From positions 4,421,501-4,485,500 of the forward strand of contig NC_014623.1 in assembly GCF_000165485.1 (NCBI RefSeq): a stretch of 64,000 bases of DNA, given 5' to 3'. The notes beneath the pieces are model-generated. The model made no database searches. It saw only the letters and a list, made by a program, of their open reading frames with translations, and had not been told where the DNA came from. The stretch comes from Stigmatella aurantiaca DW4/3-1. GTDB taxonomy: Bacteria; Myxococcota; Myxococcia; Myxococcales; Myxococcaceae. The position numbers and the translations under genes were made by a program. Numbering within the stretch: position 1 is the first letter of the stretch; each line of letters starts with the position of its first letter. Below, piece by piece: positions 34,441 through 42,593 of the stretch.

Positions 34441-35502
34441 ATGCGCGTGCTCCTGATTGGGGATTACCCACCGCCGCATGGTGGGGTGGCGATTCACGTT
34501 CAACAACTTCATCAGTTTCTTCGCGGCCGGGACATCGAGGCGAAGGTGCTGGACATCGGGAAAGGCGGCCGGCCGGTTCCGGACGTGCTCCCTGTCCAGT
34601 CCCTCGCGGGGTTTGGTCTGCGGCTCGCGGGATTTTTGAGCGCTGGGTGGACGGTGCACGTCCACACCAGCGGCAACAACACGAAGTCCTGGCTGATGGC
34701 CGCCGCGGCTGGGGCGCCTGGGCCCCGCGCGCCGCGGGTCATCACCTTGCACTCGGGGCTGCTGCCCGGCTTCCTCGCGGGCTCCCGTGCCCGGAGGGCG
34801 TTGGCCCGTGCGGCGCTGGCGGGCTATGCGCGGGTGGTGGCGGTGTCGGAGGCGGTGAAGGAGGCGCTCGTGGGCTGCGGCGTGGCGGAGGAGAAGATCC
34901 TCGTGCTGCCGGCCTTCTGTGCCTCGCAGGTGAAGCCGGGGCTGCTGACGGCCGCGGTGGAGCTGGCCCGGACCCGGCGCAGGCCGCTGCTGGCCATGGC
35001 CCACCATCCTTCTCCCGTGTATGGGCGCAAGGTGATGTTCCGCGCGCTGAGGCTGCTCGCGGATGAGCACCCGGATGTGGGGCTGGCGGTCTTCGGCCCG
35101 GGGACTCGCGCCCCGGAGTTCGCCAGGGATGCGCGTGAGGCCCGGGTGGCCGCGCACCTGGAGGATCTGGGCGAGCTGGAGCACGACGAGGCGCTCGGCC
35201 TGCTGTCGCGGTGTGATGCCTTCATCCGACCCACGACGCACGATGGGGACTCCATCTCCGTGCGCGAGGCGTTGACGCTGGGGGTGCCCTGTGTGGCCAG
35301 CGATGTGTGCACCCGGCCGGAGGGGACCTATCTGTTCCGGGCGGGGCAGGCCCCGGAGCTCGCCCAGCGGATTCTCCAGGCGATCGCCGAGGGCCCCGCG
35401 CAGGTGAGTTCTCCCGACGCGGGGCCGGTGTTGCTCGAGCTGTACGAGGCGCTGGCGTCCTCGCGGCTCTCGAATGAACGGCCCATGGCGGCCACTTACT
35501 GA
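34441..35502 (+). CDS. GT4-family glycosyltransferase
   Basis: A 353-residue GT-B enzyme. The N-terminus MRVLLIGDYPPPHGGVAIHV is the acceptor-domain signature of GT4; the C-terminal domain has DAFIRPTTHDGDSISVREAL (acidic donor-site residues) and TLGVPCVASDVC. It begins 15 bp after the acetyltransferase and ends 22 bp before the next transferase, so it is cotranscribed. Donor and acceptor cannot be read from sequence. Confidence 0.87.
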   Translation: MRVLLIGDYPPPHGGVAIHVQQLHQFLRGRDIEAKVLDIGKGGRPVPDVLPVQSLAGFGLRLAGFLSAGWTVHVHTSGNNTKSWLMAAAAGAPGPRAPRVITLHSGLLPGFLAGSRARRALARAALAGYARVVAVSEAVKEALVGCGVAEEKILVLPAFCASQVKPGLLTAAVELARTRRRPLLAMAHHPSPVYGRKVMFRALRLLADEHPDVGLAVFGPGTRAPEFARDAREARVAAHLEDLGELEHDEALGLLSRCDAFIRPTTHDGDSISVREALTLGVPCVASDVCTRPEGTYLFRAGQAPELAQRILQAIAEGPAQVSSPDAGPVLLELYEALASSRLSNERPMAATY

Positions 35503-35524
35503 GTTTCAAGACAGGAGACGAAAC

Positions 35525-36727
35525 ATGCGGCGCACTGAAGACATCGACCTGGCTCGCCGGGCCCTCCGGGGACGGGACCTGGTCGTCTTCTCGAACGATT
35601 GGGACGGAGACCCTCTGTCCAAGGTCCACATCATGCGGATCCTCTCCCGGGACAACCGGGTGCTCTGGGTCAACAGCATCGGCAACCGCGCGCCCAAGGC
35701 CAACGCGCACGATCTCCAGCGCATCTGGAAGAAGCTCTCCTCCTTCACCGAGGGCATCCGGGAGGTGGAGCCCAACCTCTTCGTGCTGGCGCCCCTGGCG
35801 ATTCCCTTCTACGGCTCGGAGATGGTGCGCGGCGCCAACCGGGAGCTCTTGCGGCTCCAGGTGAAAAACGCGATGCGCAAGCTGCGCTTCCACCGGCCCA
35901 TCTCGTGGTCCTTCCTGCCGGCCTCCGCGCCCGTGTCGGGCACGCTCGGCGAGGAGTTCGTCGTCTACCACTGCGTGGATGAGTTCTCCGCGTTCAGCGA
36001 CACCAACGGGCGCCACATCGCGGAGCTGGAGGAGCGGCTGCTGCGCCGCGCCAACCTCGTCATCACCTCCGCCGAGCGCCTGCGGGAGAACAAGGCCAAG
36101 GTCAACCCGAACACCGTGCTGGTGCGCCACGGCGTGGACTTCCAGCACTTCGTCAAGGCGTGCGATGCCTCCACGCCCATTCCGGAGGACATCGCGAACC
36201 TGCCCAAGCCCATCATCGGCTTCTTCGGGCTGATGGCCGACTGGGTGGACCAGGAGGCGATGATCGCCACGGCCAAGGCCCACCCCGAGGGCTCGGTCGT
36301 CGTCATCGGCAAGGTGGCGCCGGACTGCGACGTGTCCGCGATGAAGGCGGTGCCCAACATCCACTTCCTGGGGCGCAAGCCGTACGCGAGCTTGCCGGGC
36401 TACAGCCGCGCCTTCGATGTGGCGCTGATGCCCTTCACCGTCAACGAGCTGACCCTCAACGCCAACCCGTTGAAGGTGCGCGAGTACCTGGCCGCGGGCC
36501 TGCCGGTGGTGTCCACCGACATCCCCGAGGTGCGCAAGGTGGGGTTGTGCAAGATCGCCACCTCCACCGAGGACTTCGTCCGCAAGGTGGATGAATGCCT
36601 CGCCGAGGGGCCGGGCCCGGACCGGACACGCGCCGAGCGCATCTTCCACGAGAGCTGGGATGCCCGCGTGGAGGAGATCCGCTCCTTCGTGGGCGAGGCG
36701 ATGCTCAAGGCGGGCCGGGGGCTGTAG
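35525..36727 (+). CDS. GT4-like glycosyltransferase (last gene of polysaccharide module)
   Basis: A 400-residue protein with a GT-B fold: LVVFSNDWDGDPLSKVHIM near the start, VYHCVDEFSAF, LRENKAKVNPNTVLVRHGVD (linker region) and LTLNANPLKVREYLAAGLPVVSTDIPEV, of which the KxxEY-like KVREYLAAGLP is the nucleotide-sugar loop. ATG 35525 was chosen because AGGAGACG lies upstream; the frame extends to 35474 within the previous gene. Converges with the DUF4350 gene 24 bp away. Confidence 0.85.
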   Translation: MRRTEDIDLARRALRGRDLVVFSNDWDGDPLSKVHIMRILSRDNRVLWVNSIGNRAPKANAHDLQRIWKKLSSFTEGIREVEPNLFVLAPLAIPFYGSEMVRGANRELLRLQVKNAMRKLRFHRPISWSFLPASAPVSGTLGEEFVVYHCVDEFSAFSDTNGRHIAELEERLLRRANLVITSAERLRENKAKVNPNTVLVRHGVDFQHFVKACDASTPIPEDIANLPKPIIGFFGLMADWVDQEAMIATAKAHPEGSVVVIGKVAPDCDVSAMKAVPNIHFLGRKPYASLPGYSRAFDVALMPFTVNELTLNANPLKVREYLAAGLPVVSTDIPEVRKVGLCKIATSTEDFVRKVDECLAEGPGPDRTRAERIFHESWDARVEEIRSFVGEAMLKAGRGL

Positions 36728-36751
36728 GCCCGTTCCGGAGGGGCGCTCGCT

Positions 36752-37936
36752 TTACTCGGGTTGAAAGGACGCGCGGCCGGTGACGACGGCCTCCAGCCGC
36801 GCGTACTGGGCCGCGATGCGGGCATAGTCCCGTGGGGTGATGGCCCGCTGGTCCAGCGTGCGGGCCAGGTGCTCGCGCGCCTCCAAATAATGTCCGGCCG
36901 GGATTCCGCACCGCTGCTCCAGCAGCCGGGCCGCCTCCTCCTCGGAGAGCGCCAAGGGAATGCCCAGCCGATCTTGCATGAGCTGGCGCAGGTTCCGGGC
37001 CAGCTCGGGCAGCAGCTCGCGTTCCACCCGGGACCGGCGGGCCAGCCACCCCATCGAGGCGACGTACTCCCGCGAGGAGCGGTGCCGCACGGGTTGCAGG
37101 GGCCTGGGGGCTCCGAAGCGCGTTCCGCGCGACACCGCGTACAGCGCTCCCACCGCCAGGCACTGGAGCGCGAACGCCCAGATTCCCCGCGACAGGGGAG
37201 GAGGCGGCGCGGAGGCGTGGTGGAACTCATCGAACAGCAGGGGCCCCCGGGTGGCCAGCGCCTCCCAGAAGCGCAGGTTGTCCAGCAGCTCGAGGCGCCG
37301 GTTCTCCGCGAGATCCGTCCCCGCCGCCACGTACACCTCGCCTTGGCCCATGCCCAGCCGCCACAGCCCCACGGCGTTTTCCAGGCCCGCGAGCGGCACG
37401 GCCTCGGCACGGCCCACCGTGATGCCCCGGTCCCGGGAGACCCGGAGACCGTTCAGGCCGTACAGCGCTCCGGCCGGGAGCCACACGTTCAGGGTGGTGC
37501 CCCCCACGTCCTGCGTGTCCTGGGGCAAGCCGCGCTCCCGGGTGGGCAGCAGCGGCCCCAGCTCCAGCTCCAGCCACAGTGCCAGTGCGGGTTGCGCCTG
37601 CTTCTTCTCGTGTGAGGTGAGGAGGACGAGGGTGCCTCCGCCCCGCACGAAGTGCTCCAGGGCCGCCACTTCCTCGTCGCTCACCGGCCGGGCTTCGGGC
37701 GCTGGGATGACGAGGGTGCGGGTACCCGGGGGCAGGGCCTCCAGGGAGTCCCGGTGGGCCTCCACCGGGGCGCCGCCCTCGCGCAGGTACAGGTACAACG
37801 CGCGCAGCCCGAGCGGGCCTGGGTTGTCCACGGAAGGAACCGTGGATTCAGGGGGGGCCTGTTGGACGGCGAGCCCCAGCGCCGCCGCGAGCGCGATGAG
37901 CACGCCAAAGAGCAGGGCGGTGCGCACATTTTTCAC
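36752..37936 (-). CDS. DUF4350 membrane protein
   Basis: A 394-residue protein with an N-terminal anchor (ALLFGVLIALAAALGLAV), a Rossmann-like GATase-type domain (about 40-240: GPLGLRALYLYLREGG, FVRGGGTLVLLTS) and a second hydrophobic stretch at about 270, followed by a cytoplasmic helical tail. In many bacteria DUF4350 and DUF4129 proteins accompany MoxR AAA+ ATPases and DUF58 proteins, but neither is adjacent here. It overlaps the DUF4129 gene by 4 bp. Function unknown. Confidence 0.82.
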   Translation of the reverse strand: MKNVRTALLFGVLIALAAALGLAVQQAPPESTVPSVDNPGPLGLRALYLYLREGGAPVEAHRDSLEALPPGTRTLVIPAPEARPVSDEEVAALEHFVRGGGTLVLLTSHEKKQAQPALALWLELELGPLLPTRERGLPQDTQDVGGTTLNVWLPAGALYGLNGLRVSRDRGITVGRAEAVPLAGLENAVGLWRLGMGQGEVYVAAGTDLAENRRLELLDNLRFWEALATRGPLLFDEFHHASAPPPPLSRGIWAFALQCLAVGALYAVSRGTRFGAPRPLQPVRHRSSREYVASMGWLARRSRVERELLPELARNLRQLMQDRLGIPLALSEEEAARLLEQRCGIPAGHYLEAREHLARTLDQRAITPRDYARIAAQYARLEAVVTGRASFQPE

Positions 37937-38811
37937 GCGGGCACCCCAGGGGGTTCGCGGTGCAGCCGTTCCACGTCTTCCACGAAGCGGGCGGCCTCCT
38001 CGGTGGGCACGGGGGACAGCGAATAGAAGGTCTGGTCGTACCAGCGCGTCAGCCGCTCCACCTCCTGGACGAGGGAGAGGGGTGCCCCGCGGGTGGGCAG
38101 CTCGGCGGCGAGCTCCCGGTTCGTCTTCACCCGGTCCGGGCGCGCCAGCCGCCGCTCCTCCAGGGTGGAGAGCAGGGCCAGCAGCCCCTGGCGGATGGCC
38201 TCCCGCGGATCCGAGGCGAGGGCTGTCCGGGCGCGCTGAAGGTGCTCGCGGGGAGGGTCGAGTTCGAGCGGAGAGGGGGCCTGGGAGGCCGCCCGGGCGT
38301 TCGCCGGAGCGGCCCTCCTCCAGAGCCGCAGCCGCAGCAGGGCCCAGAGGATGGCCGCCAGTGCCAGTCCCAGCATCACCGCCCGGGTGGCCACGGCGAA
38401 GCTCTGGGCTCCTCGGGATTGGAAGAAGCCGTCCAGCCAGGACTCCAACTCACGCAGCGCGCGCTGGATCAGGTCCGTGTTGCGGCGGCGGGCCTGTGCG
38501 AACTCGGGACGGTCGAGGATGGCCTGGAGCCGGTCCCGCTGGCTCGCGGGGGGAGGTGCCTGGTGGGCCGCCGCGTCCTGGAGCGCACACGCTTCCTGGA
38601 TCCGGACGGCCACCGTGTTGGCCCATGTGCCGGGGGGCACGTCCCCGGCGGGGGGCAGGGGCATGCCTCCCGAGCGCGCCTCGAGTTCCCTCACGAGCGG
38701 GGCCAGTTCGTCCGGCTGGTTCTGGGCGATTGCTTCGAGGCGCTGCGCGTCCTCCCGCAGGTCCGAGCAGGGGAGCGAGGCCAGGAGCAGGGGCAGGGTG
38801 AGGGTCAGCAC
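37933..38811 (-). CDS. DUF4129 membrane protein
   Basis: A 292-residue protein with signal peptide, a periplasmic helical region, one transmembrane helix (about 145-165, ATRAVMLGLALAAILWALLRL) and a C-terminal DUF4129 domain with the typical LTRWYDQTFYSLSPVPTE stretch. Coupled to the DUF4350 gene by a 4-bp overlap and to an upstream membrane protein by a 19-bp gap. Often part of MoxR-linked envelope modules; role unknown. Confidence 0.8.
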   Translation of the reverse strand: MLTLTLPLLLASLPCSDLREDAQRLEAIAQNQPDELAPLVRELEARSGGMPLPPAGDVPPGTWANTVAVRIQEACALQDAAAHQAPPPASQRDRLQAILDRPEFAQARRRNTDLIQRALRELESWLDGFFQSRGAQSFAVATRAVMLGLALAAILWALLRLRLWRRAAPANARAASQAPSPLELDPPREHLQRARTALASDPREAIRQGLLALLSTLEERRLARPDRVKTNRELAAELPTRGAPLSLVQEVERLTRWYDQTFYSLSPVPTEEAARFVEDVERLHREPPGVPA

Positions 38812-38830
38812 GTGGCGCTCGGGGAGGACC

Positions 38831-39862
38831 TCAAGGGGAGGGGCGGGGCGCGCCCATGCGGCGCTCGAGGTCCAGCCCTTCGCGGCGCATCCGCATGTCC
38901 AGGTAGAACATCGCGGAGAAGACGAGCGCGAGCGGGGTGAACAGGGACTGACCCACGACCTGGATCAGCTCCACGGGGACCAGGAGGGTCTGGGGGATGG
39001 GGTTGGCCGCCACGGAGGCGGGATCGAGCGGGTTGGCGTAGGAGAGGCGGACGATCCAGGCCGGTAGCCCGGAGACGAAGCTGATGGCGATGAGGATGCC
39101 GGACATGATGGTGAGCAGGAGCATCGCCCGGACCTTCACATGGCCCAGGAACCCGGCCTGGACCCGCCCGGAGATGAGCCGGCCCGAGCGCCGGAAGGCG
39201 GCCACGGCGCCCAGGTCCTCCATGGCGAACACCGGCGCCAGCAGGGAGAAGCGCAGGAAGTACCAGAGGAGTGCGGCCAGGGCCCCGAGAAGGCTCAGGA
39301 GCAACCCGGCGGAGATCAGCACGATGCTCACGATGCTGGAGGCGCCCTCGCTGTCGCGGGCCAGCAGGAACCCCACCCCGGCCAAGGCGCCTCCCGGGAG
39401 CATCATCGCCAGGAAGGCGCCCAGGGCCCAGAGCTGGGAGAGCAGGTAGGCGCCGGTGAACGAGGCCAGCGTGCTCCAGCCCCTGCGGAGGCCATCGGCT
39501 GGACGGGCCGGCTCGCCGAACTGGAGGGGGACCACGTAGCGGGTGACGGCCAGGGTGGCCATCCAGTAGCTCCAGATGAGCACCAGCCAGAGCGCCGAGG
39601 AGCTCAGCATCATGATGCCGACATCGCCGAGCATGCCCATGGGATCGTCCTGGGCTTGGGCGGTGGCGTCCGCCTGAAAGAGGGCATTGGTGCGCTCCAG
39701 GGAGAGCACCACGGCCTTGGTGAGGATGTAGTTGACCAGCTCGAAGCCGAAGCACAGCAAGAAGAGCGGCTTGAGGTGGGCACGCCAGAAGGTGGCGGAG
39801 CGGTCGATCATCTCGCCGAGGGCCAGCGGACGCAGTTCCTGGATTCCAGGGGAGGGCTTCAC
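38831..39862 (-). CDS. Integral membrane protein, DUF7544/GlpQ-membrane-domain-like
   Basis: A 343-residue protein with about seven hydrophobic segments and the start PLALGEMIDRSATFWRAHLKPLFLL, a pattern seen in uncharacterised membrane proteins next to DUF4129 genes. FLGHVKVRAMLLLTIMSGILI and FRRSGRLISGR are conserved-looking loops. First gene of the DUF4350/DUF4129 group; no function is assigned. Confidence 0.7.
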   Translation of the reverse strand: MKPSPGIQELRPLALGEMIDRSATFWRAHLKPLFLLCFGFELVNYILTKAVVLSLERTNALFQADATAQAQDDPMGMLGDVGIMMLSSSALWLVLIWSYWMATLAVTRYVVPLQFGEPARPADGLRRGWSTLASFTGAYLLSQLWALGAFLAMMLPGGALAGVGFLLARDSEGASSIVSIVLISAGLLLSLLGALAALLWYFLRFSLLAPVFAMEDLGAVAAFRRSGRLISGRVQAGFLGHVKVRAMLLLTIMSGILIAISFVSGLPAWIVRLSYANPLDPASVAANPIPQTLLVPVELIQVVGQSLFTPLALVFSAMFYLDMRMRREGLDLERRMGAPRPSP

Positions 39863-39986
39863 GGGACGGGGAGCATACCCCGTCTCACCCCGCGCACCGG
39901 GCAGAGGAAGTCGGCGCCCTCCGGGGGGGCCCCTCCGGCCTGTTTGTTCCCCCTCAGGGATCTGATGAAGTCAGGACGGATATCGC

Positions 39987-39992
39987 TATAGT
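39987..39992 (+). promoter_or_regulatory. Sigma-70-type -10 box for a probably leaderless gene
   Basis: TATAGT lies 7 bases before the ATG at 40000, so transcription would start at or next to the start codon. No strong -35 box and no Shine-Dalgarno are present. Confidence 0.4.
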
Positions 39993-39999
39993 CCGCGCC

Positions 40000-40422
40000 A
40001 TGTTCATTGCCACCCGCCCGCTCGCCGCCTCGGCCCTGGCGTTGACGCTGGCGCTGCCCGCCGCCGCCGCCGAGCCCCCTTCTTCCTCCGCTGCTCCGGC
40101 GGCTGTTCAGGCGCCGGGGGTGGATGCCCCCTTGCGTGCCCCCGAGCCTTTCCTGAGGGGACACCGCTATGCCTTTGCCGCGGGGGGCGTTCTGCTGCTG
40201 GGAGGCATCGGGGTGGGCTACTTCGCGCGAGGCGAGGCCCGGCGGGCCGAGAGCCTGGAGTCGGCCCGCGAGGCCAACACCGCCCTGCACCGGGCGCGCG
40301 CCGCTTCGGCGACCGCCAACGTGATGTACGGGGTCGCCGGCCTCACCCTCGCTTACGGGTTGTTGCTGGAATTCCTTCCCGAGCCTGCCGCGGATGCGGC
40401 GAGCCTCACCTACCACTTCTGA
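40000..40422 (+). CDS. Small exported membrane protein of unknown function
   Basis: A 140-residue protein with a signal peptide (ALALTLALPAAAAE), a Pro/Ala-rich stretch, and two hydrophobic segments (about 58-76 and 108-124) separated by a charged helix RGEARRAESLESAREANTAL. Resembles small TPR-associated or envelope proteins of myxobacteria but no family is recognised. It precedes two paralogous lipoprotein genes by 8 bp and is probably in their operon. Confidence 0.65.
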   Translation: MFIATRPLAASALALTLALPAAAAEPPSSSAAPAAVQAPGVDAPLRAPEPFLRGHRYAFAAGGVLLLGGIGVGYFARGEARRAESLESAREANTALHRARAASATANVMYGVAGLTLAYGLLLEFLPEPAADAASLTYHF

Positions 40423-40430
40423 GAAAGCCC

Positions 40431-41000
40431 GTGGACGCCAAGTCAAAAGGTGGCTTTGGGGTGCTCGTTGCCGTCGTGGCGGTGGCGGGGTGCATGATCT
40501 CTCAAGAGGATGCCGCGAACCGCGCGTGCTCGTCCGATACGGACTGTCCCCAGGCCTATGCCTGCATGGAGCTGGGAGCCCAGCGCACCTGCGAGCTGAT
40601 CTACCCGCCCTCGCTCCCAGCGGACGCGGGGCCCGGGGATGGGGGCCCGGCAGACGGAGGGCCCTCGGATGGCGGCAGCGACGGAGGCGTGGTGCCCACC
40701 TACTGCGAGGTCCGGACCATTCTGAATGCCAACTGTGTGTCGTCCTGCCATGGCGCGGTCTTCACGGGCAGTGGCCGGTCCGACTTCCGGCTGGACTACT
40801 ACGAGCCTCCCGCTGGAGGGCTCAAGGGCGCCAAGGCCATGGCCGACCGCATCAAGGTCCGCACCTTCGATATCCGCAACATGCCTCCGCTGGGCAATCC
40901 CGCCCCCAGCGATGCCGAGCGGGGGGTGGTGGCGCGGTGGGTGACCGGTGGCGCGCTGCCCTGTTCAGAGGGGGGCGCCGCGGATGCGGGGGTCAACTGA
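40431..41000 (+). CDS. Lipoprotein with cytochrome c-like domain and CX3CH motif (copy 1)
   Basis: A 189-residue lipoprotein (AVAGC, C21) with a cysteine-rich N-terminal segment (four Cys at 33-54), an Asp/Gly/Pro linker and a C-terminal cytochrome-like domain. NCVSSCHG at 101-108 has three residues between the cysteines (C102, C106, H107) rather than two. NMPPLGNPAPSDAE supplies the usual MPP sixth-ligand region. GTG start at 40431, with AGAAAG-like purines upstream. It is about half identical to the following gene, so the pair is a tandem duplication. Haem binding is plausible but unproven given the spacing. Confidence 0.75.
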   Translation: MDAKSKGGFGVLVAVVAVAGCMISQEDAANRACSSDTDCPQAYACMELGAQRTCELIYPPSLPADAGPGDGGPADGGPSDGGSDGGVVPTYCEVRTILNANCVSSCHGAVFTGSGRSDFRLDYYEPPAGGLKGAKAMADRIKVRTFDIRNMPPLGNPAPSDAERGVVARWVTGGALPCSEGGAADAGVN

Positions 41001-41007
41001 GCCAATC

Positions 41008-41538
41008 ATGAAAAGAGCTGTCACAAGTGTGTGCCTCTGCGCCGCGATGGTCCTCGTCGGCTGTTCCATCTCGGTGGCTGACTTCGCGGGAAAGAGTTGC
41101 GCGGCCGCCGAGGATTGCCCGGATTCCTATGTGTGCGTCGCGGCGCGGCCTGGCGCCGGGCGGACCTGCGAGGCGTTGGGGCTGCCCGGGCTCGCCGATG
41201 GCGGTGGCCCCGGGCCAGGACCGGTCCCCACCTGGTGCAATGACATCGAGCCCATCCTGCTCGCCAACTGCGTCTCGAGCTGCCATGGCGAGGTGACCAC
41301 CGGCAGCAGCAGGACCGACTTCCGGCTGGACTACTACGAAGCGGGCGCCGGCTCCCCGAACGGCGCCAAGGCCATGGCCGACCGCATCAAGGTCCGCACC
41401 TACGATGCCCGGACCATGCCCCCCCTGGGGGTTCCGGCCCCCACCGATGCCGAGCGAGAGTTGGTCGCCCGGTGGGTGGTGGGCGGCGCGCCCTTGTGTG
41501 ACGACGCCCCCGATGGAGGCTCGGACGGAGGGCCCTGA
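41008..41538 (+). CDS. Lipoprotein with cytochrome c-like domain and CX3CH motif (copy 2)
   Basis: A 176-residue lipoprotein (LVGC, C19), paralogue of the preceding gene. It keeps the same plan: CAAAEDCPDSYVC cysteine segment, short linker, NCVSSCHGE (C88, C92, H93) and TMPPLGVPAPTDAE. The stretch GAKAMADRIKVRT is identical in both copies. It begins 7 bp after copy 1. Function is inferred as a surface electron-transfer or haem protein, or a structural relative that has lost haem. Confidence 0.75.
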   Translation: MKRAVTSVCLCAAMVLVGCSISVADFAGKSCAAAEDCPDSYVCVAARPGAGRTCEALGLPGLADGGGPGPGPVPTWCNDIEPILLANCVSSCHGEVTTGSSRTDFRLDYYEAGAGSPNGAKAMADRIKVRTYDARTMPPLGVPAPTDAERELVARWVVGGAPLCDDAPDGGSDGGP

Positions 41539-41737
41539 GTTCCTGGAGTTCCCCCAGCCTGGGAGTTTCTTCCCCGGCTTCGGAGCGGCACTCCGGGCCC
41601 TTGGCCGCTTGCTTGCTTCCCCTGAAGGCCCTTCGCCGGTTTGGCAAGGGCTATGCAAGGACGATTCACGCCCCCACTTTCAGCCCACAACCGCTGGGGG
41701 GGCTCGCTCCCCGGCTCGGTACGAAAAGGAGCGTGTC

Positions 41738-42304
41738 ATGCGGAAGCTCATGGTGGCGGTGGCAACGGTGACGGGGCTGGCGCTGGCGGCGGGGTGTAGC
41801 AAGCGCGATGAGGCTCTGGAGGAGCGTCGTGACCTGACCCAGGCGCAGCAAGAGGCCCAGAAGGACATGGCGGACATCCGCCAGGACGCGGCCAAGGAGC
41901 AGGCGGAGATCCAGCGCGACGAGCAGAAGGATCTGGCGGAGGTTCAGCGCGACGAGCAGGAAGATCTGGCGGAGGTTCAGAAGGACGTCTCCGAGGAGCG
42001 CCAGGACGTCGCCGAGGCCGACAGCAAACTGGCCGCGGAGTCTGGCAGCCTGGCGGCGGCTTCCACCGTCCAGGGCACGGTCCAGTCCACGCTGGGCAAC
42101 TCGCTGGTGCTCATCGTCCCGGGCAACAACAACGCCAAGCTCAAGCTCAAGACGGACGGCAAGACCCGCGTGACCGAGAACAACCGCGCGGTGGAGCTGG
42201 ATGACTTCAACGAGGGGACCGAGGTGCGCGCCTCCTATGTGAAGGATGGGGACGACATGGTGGCCCGGGACGTCGTCATCATCACGCCCGTGATGGACAA
42301 GTAG
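41738..42304 (+). CDS. Lipoprotein with hendecad coiled coil and C-terminal beta domain
   Basis: A 188-residue lipoprotein (LAAGC, C20). Residues 22-95 are a highly charged coiled coil built of 11-residue repeats; residues about 108-188 form a small beta domain (VQGTVQSTLGNSLVLIVPG, VRASYVKDGDDMVARDVVI) like OB-fold DUF proteins. AAAAGGAG precedes the ATG. A strong terminator follows. Probably an envelope spacer or structural lipoprotein; not otherwise recognised. Confidence 0.75.
   Translation: MRKLMVAVATVTGLALAAGCSKRDEALEERRDLTQAQQEAQKDMADIRQDAAKEQAEIQRDEQKDLAEVQRDEQEDLAEVQKDVSEERQDVAEADSKLAAESGSLAAASTVQGTVQSTLGNSLVLIVPGNNNAKLKLKTDGKTRVTENNRAVELDDFNEGTEVRASYVKDGDDMVARDVVIITPVMDK
41861..41992 (+). 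repeat. Four tandem 33-bp (11-residue) repeats
   Basis: Units at residues 42-52, 53-63, 64-74 and 75-85 share the pattern KDxAEVQRDEQ. The middle two are nearly identical at DNA level (about 41894-41959). Hendecad periodicity indicates a nearly straight, right-leaning coiled coil. Confidence 0.75.
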
Positions 42305-42329
42305 TCTTCCGGAACAGGGGAACTTCCCC

Positions 42330-42365
42330 AACGGCCCCTGCTCCGGCGGGGGCCGTTTTTCGTTT
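42330..42365 (+). terminator. Rho-independent terminator
   Basis: The arms ACGGCCCC (42330-42337) and GGGGCCGT (42348-42355) are followed by TTTTCGTTTT. It ends the lipoprotein operon and isolates the kinase gene. Confidence 0.88.
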
Positions 42366-42593
42366 TGCGGACAGAGACCTCCCGGGCAGGGGAGGGGGAA
42401 AGAGGATGTCTGCCCCCCCTGGTAGGGTGAAAACCCATGAGGTTCAACGCGGATATCCTGCCTGGGTGTACGGCTTCTCCCTGGGGACGTGCGATTTCTG
42501 GTAGGATGCGGGGCGCCATACCTGTAAGGTTGGCAAGCTCTCCCCGCCGTTCCACGCGCGGCCTTTCGTGTGTCTATCCAAGGAGTGCACGAG

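Noticed and set aside
42360-42590. Possible c-di-GMP (GEMM) riboswitch before the kinase gene
   Set aside because: A GGGT-GAAA-ACCC tetraloop is present, but the conserved GEMM core sequences and the second stem are absent.
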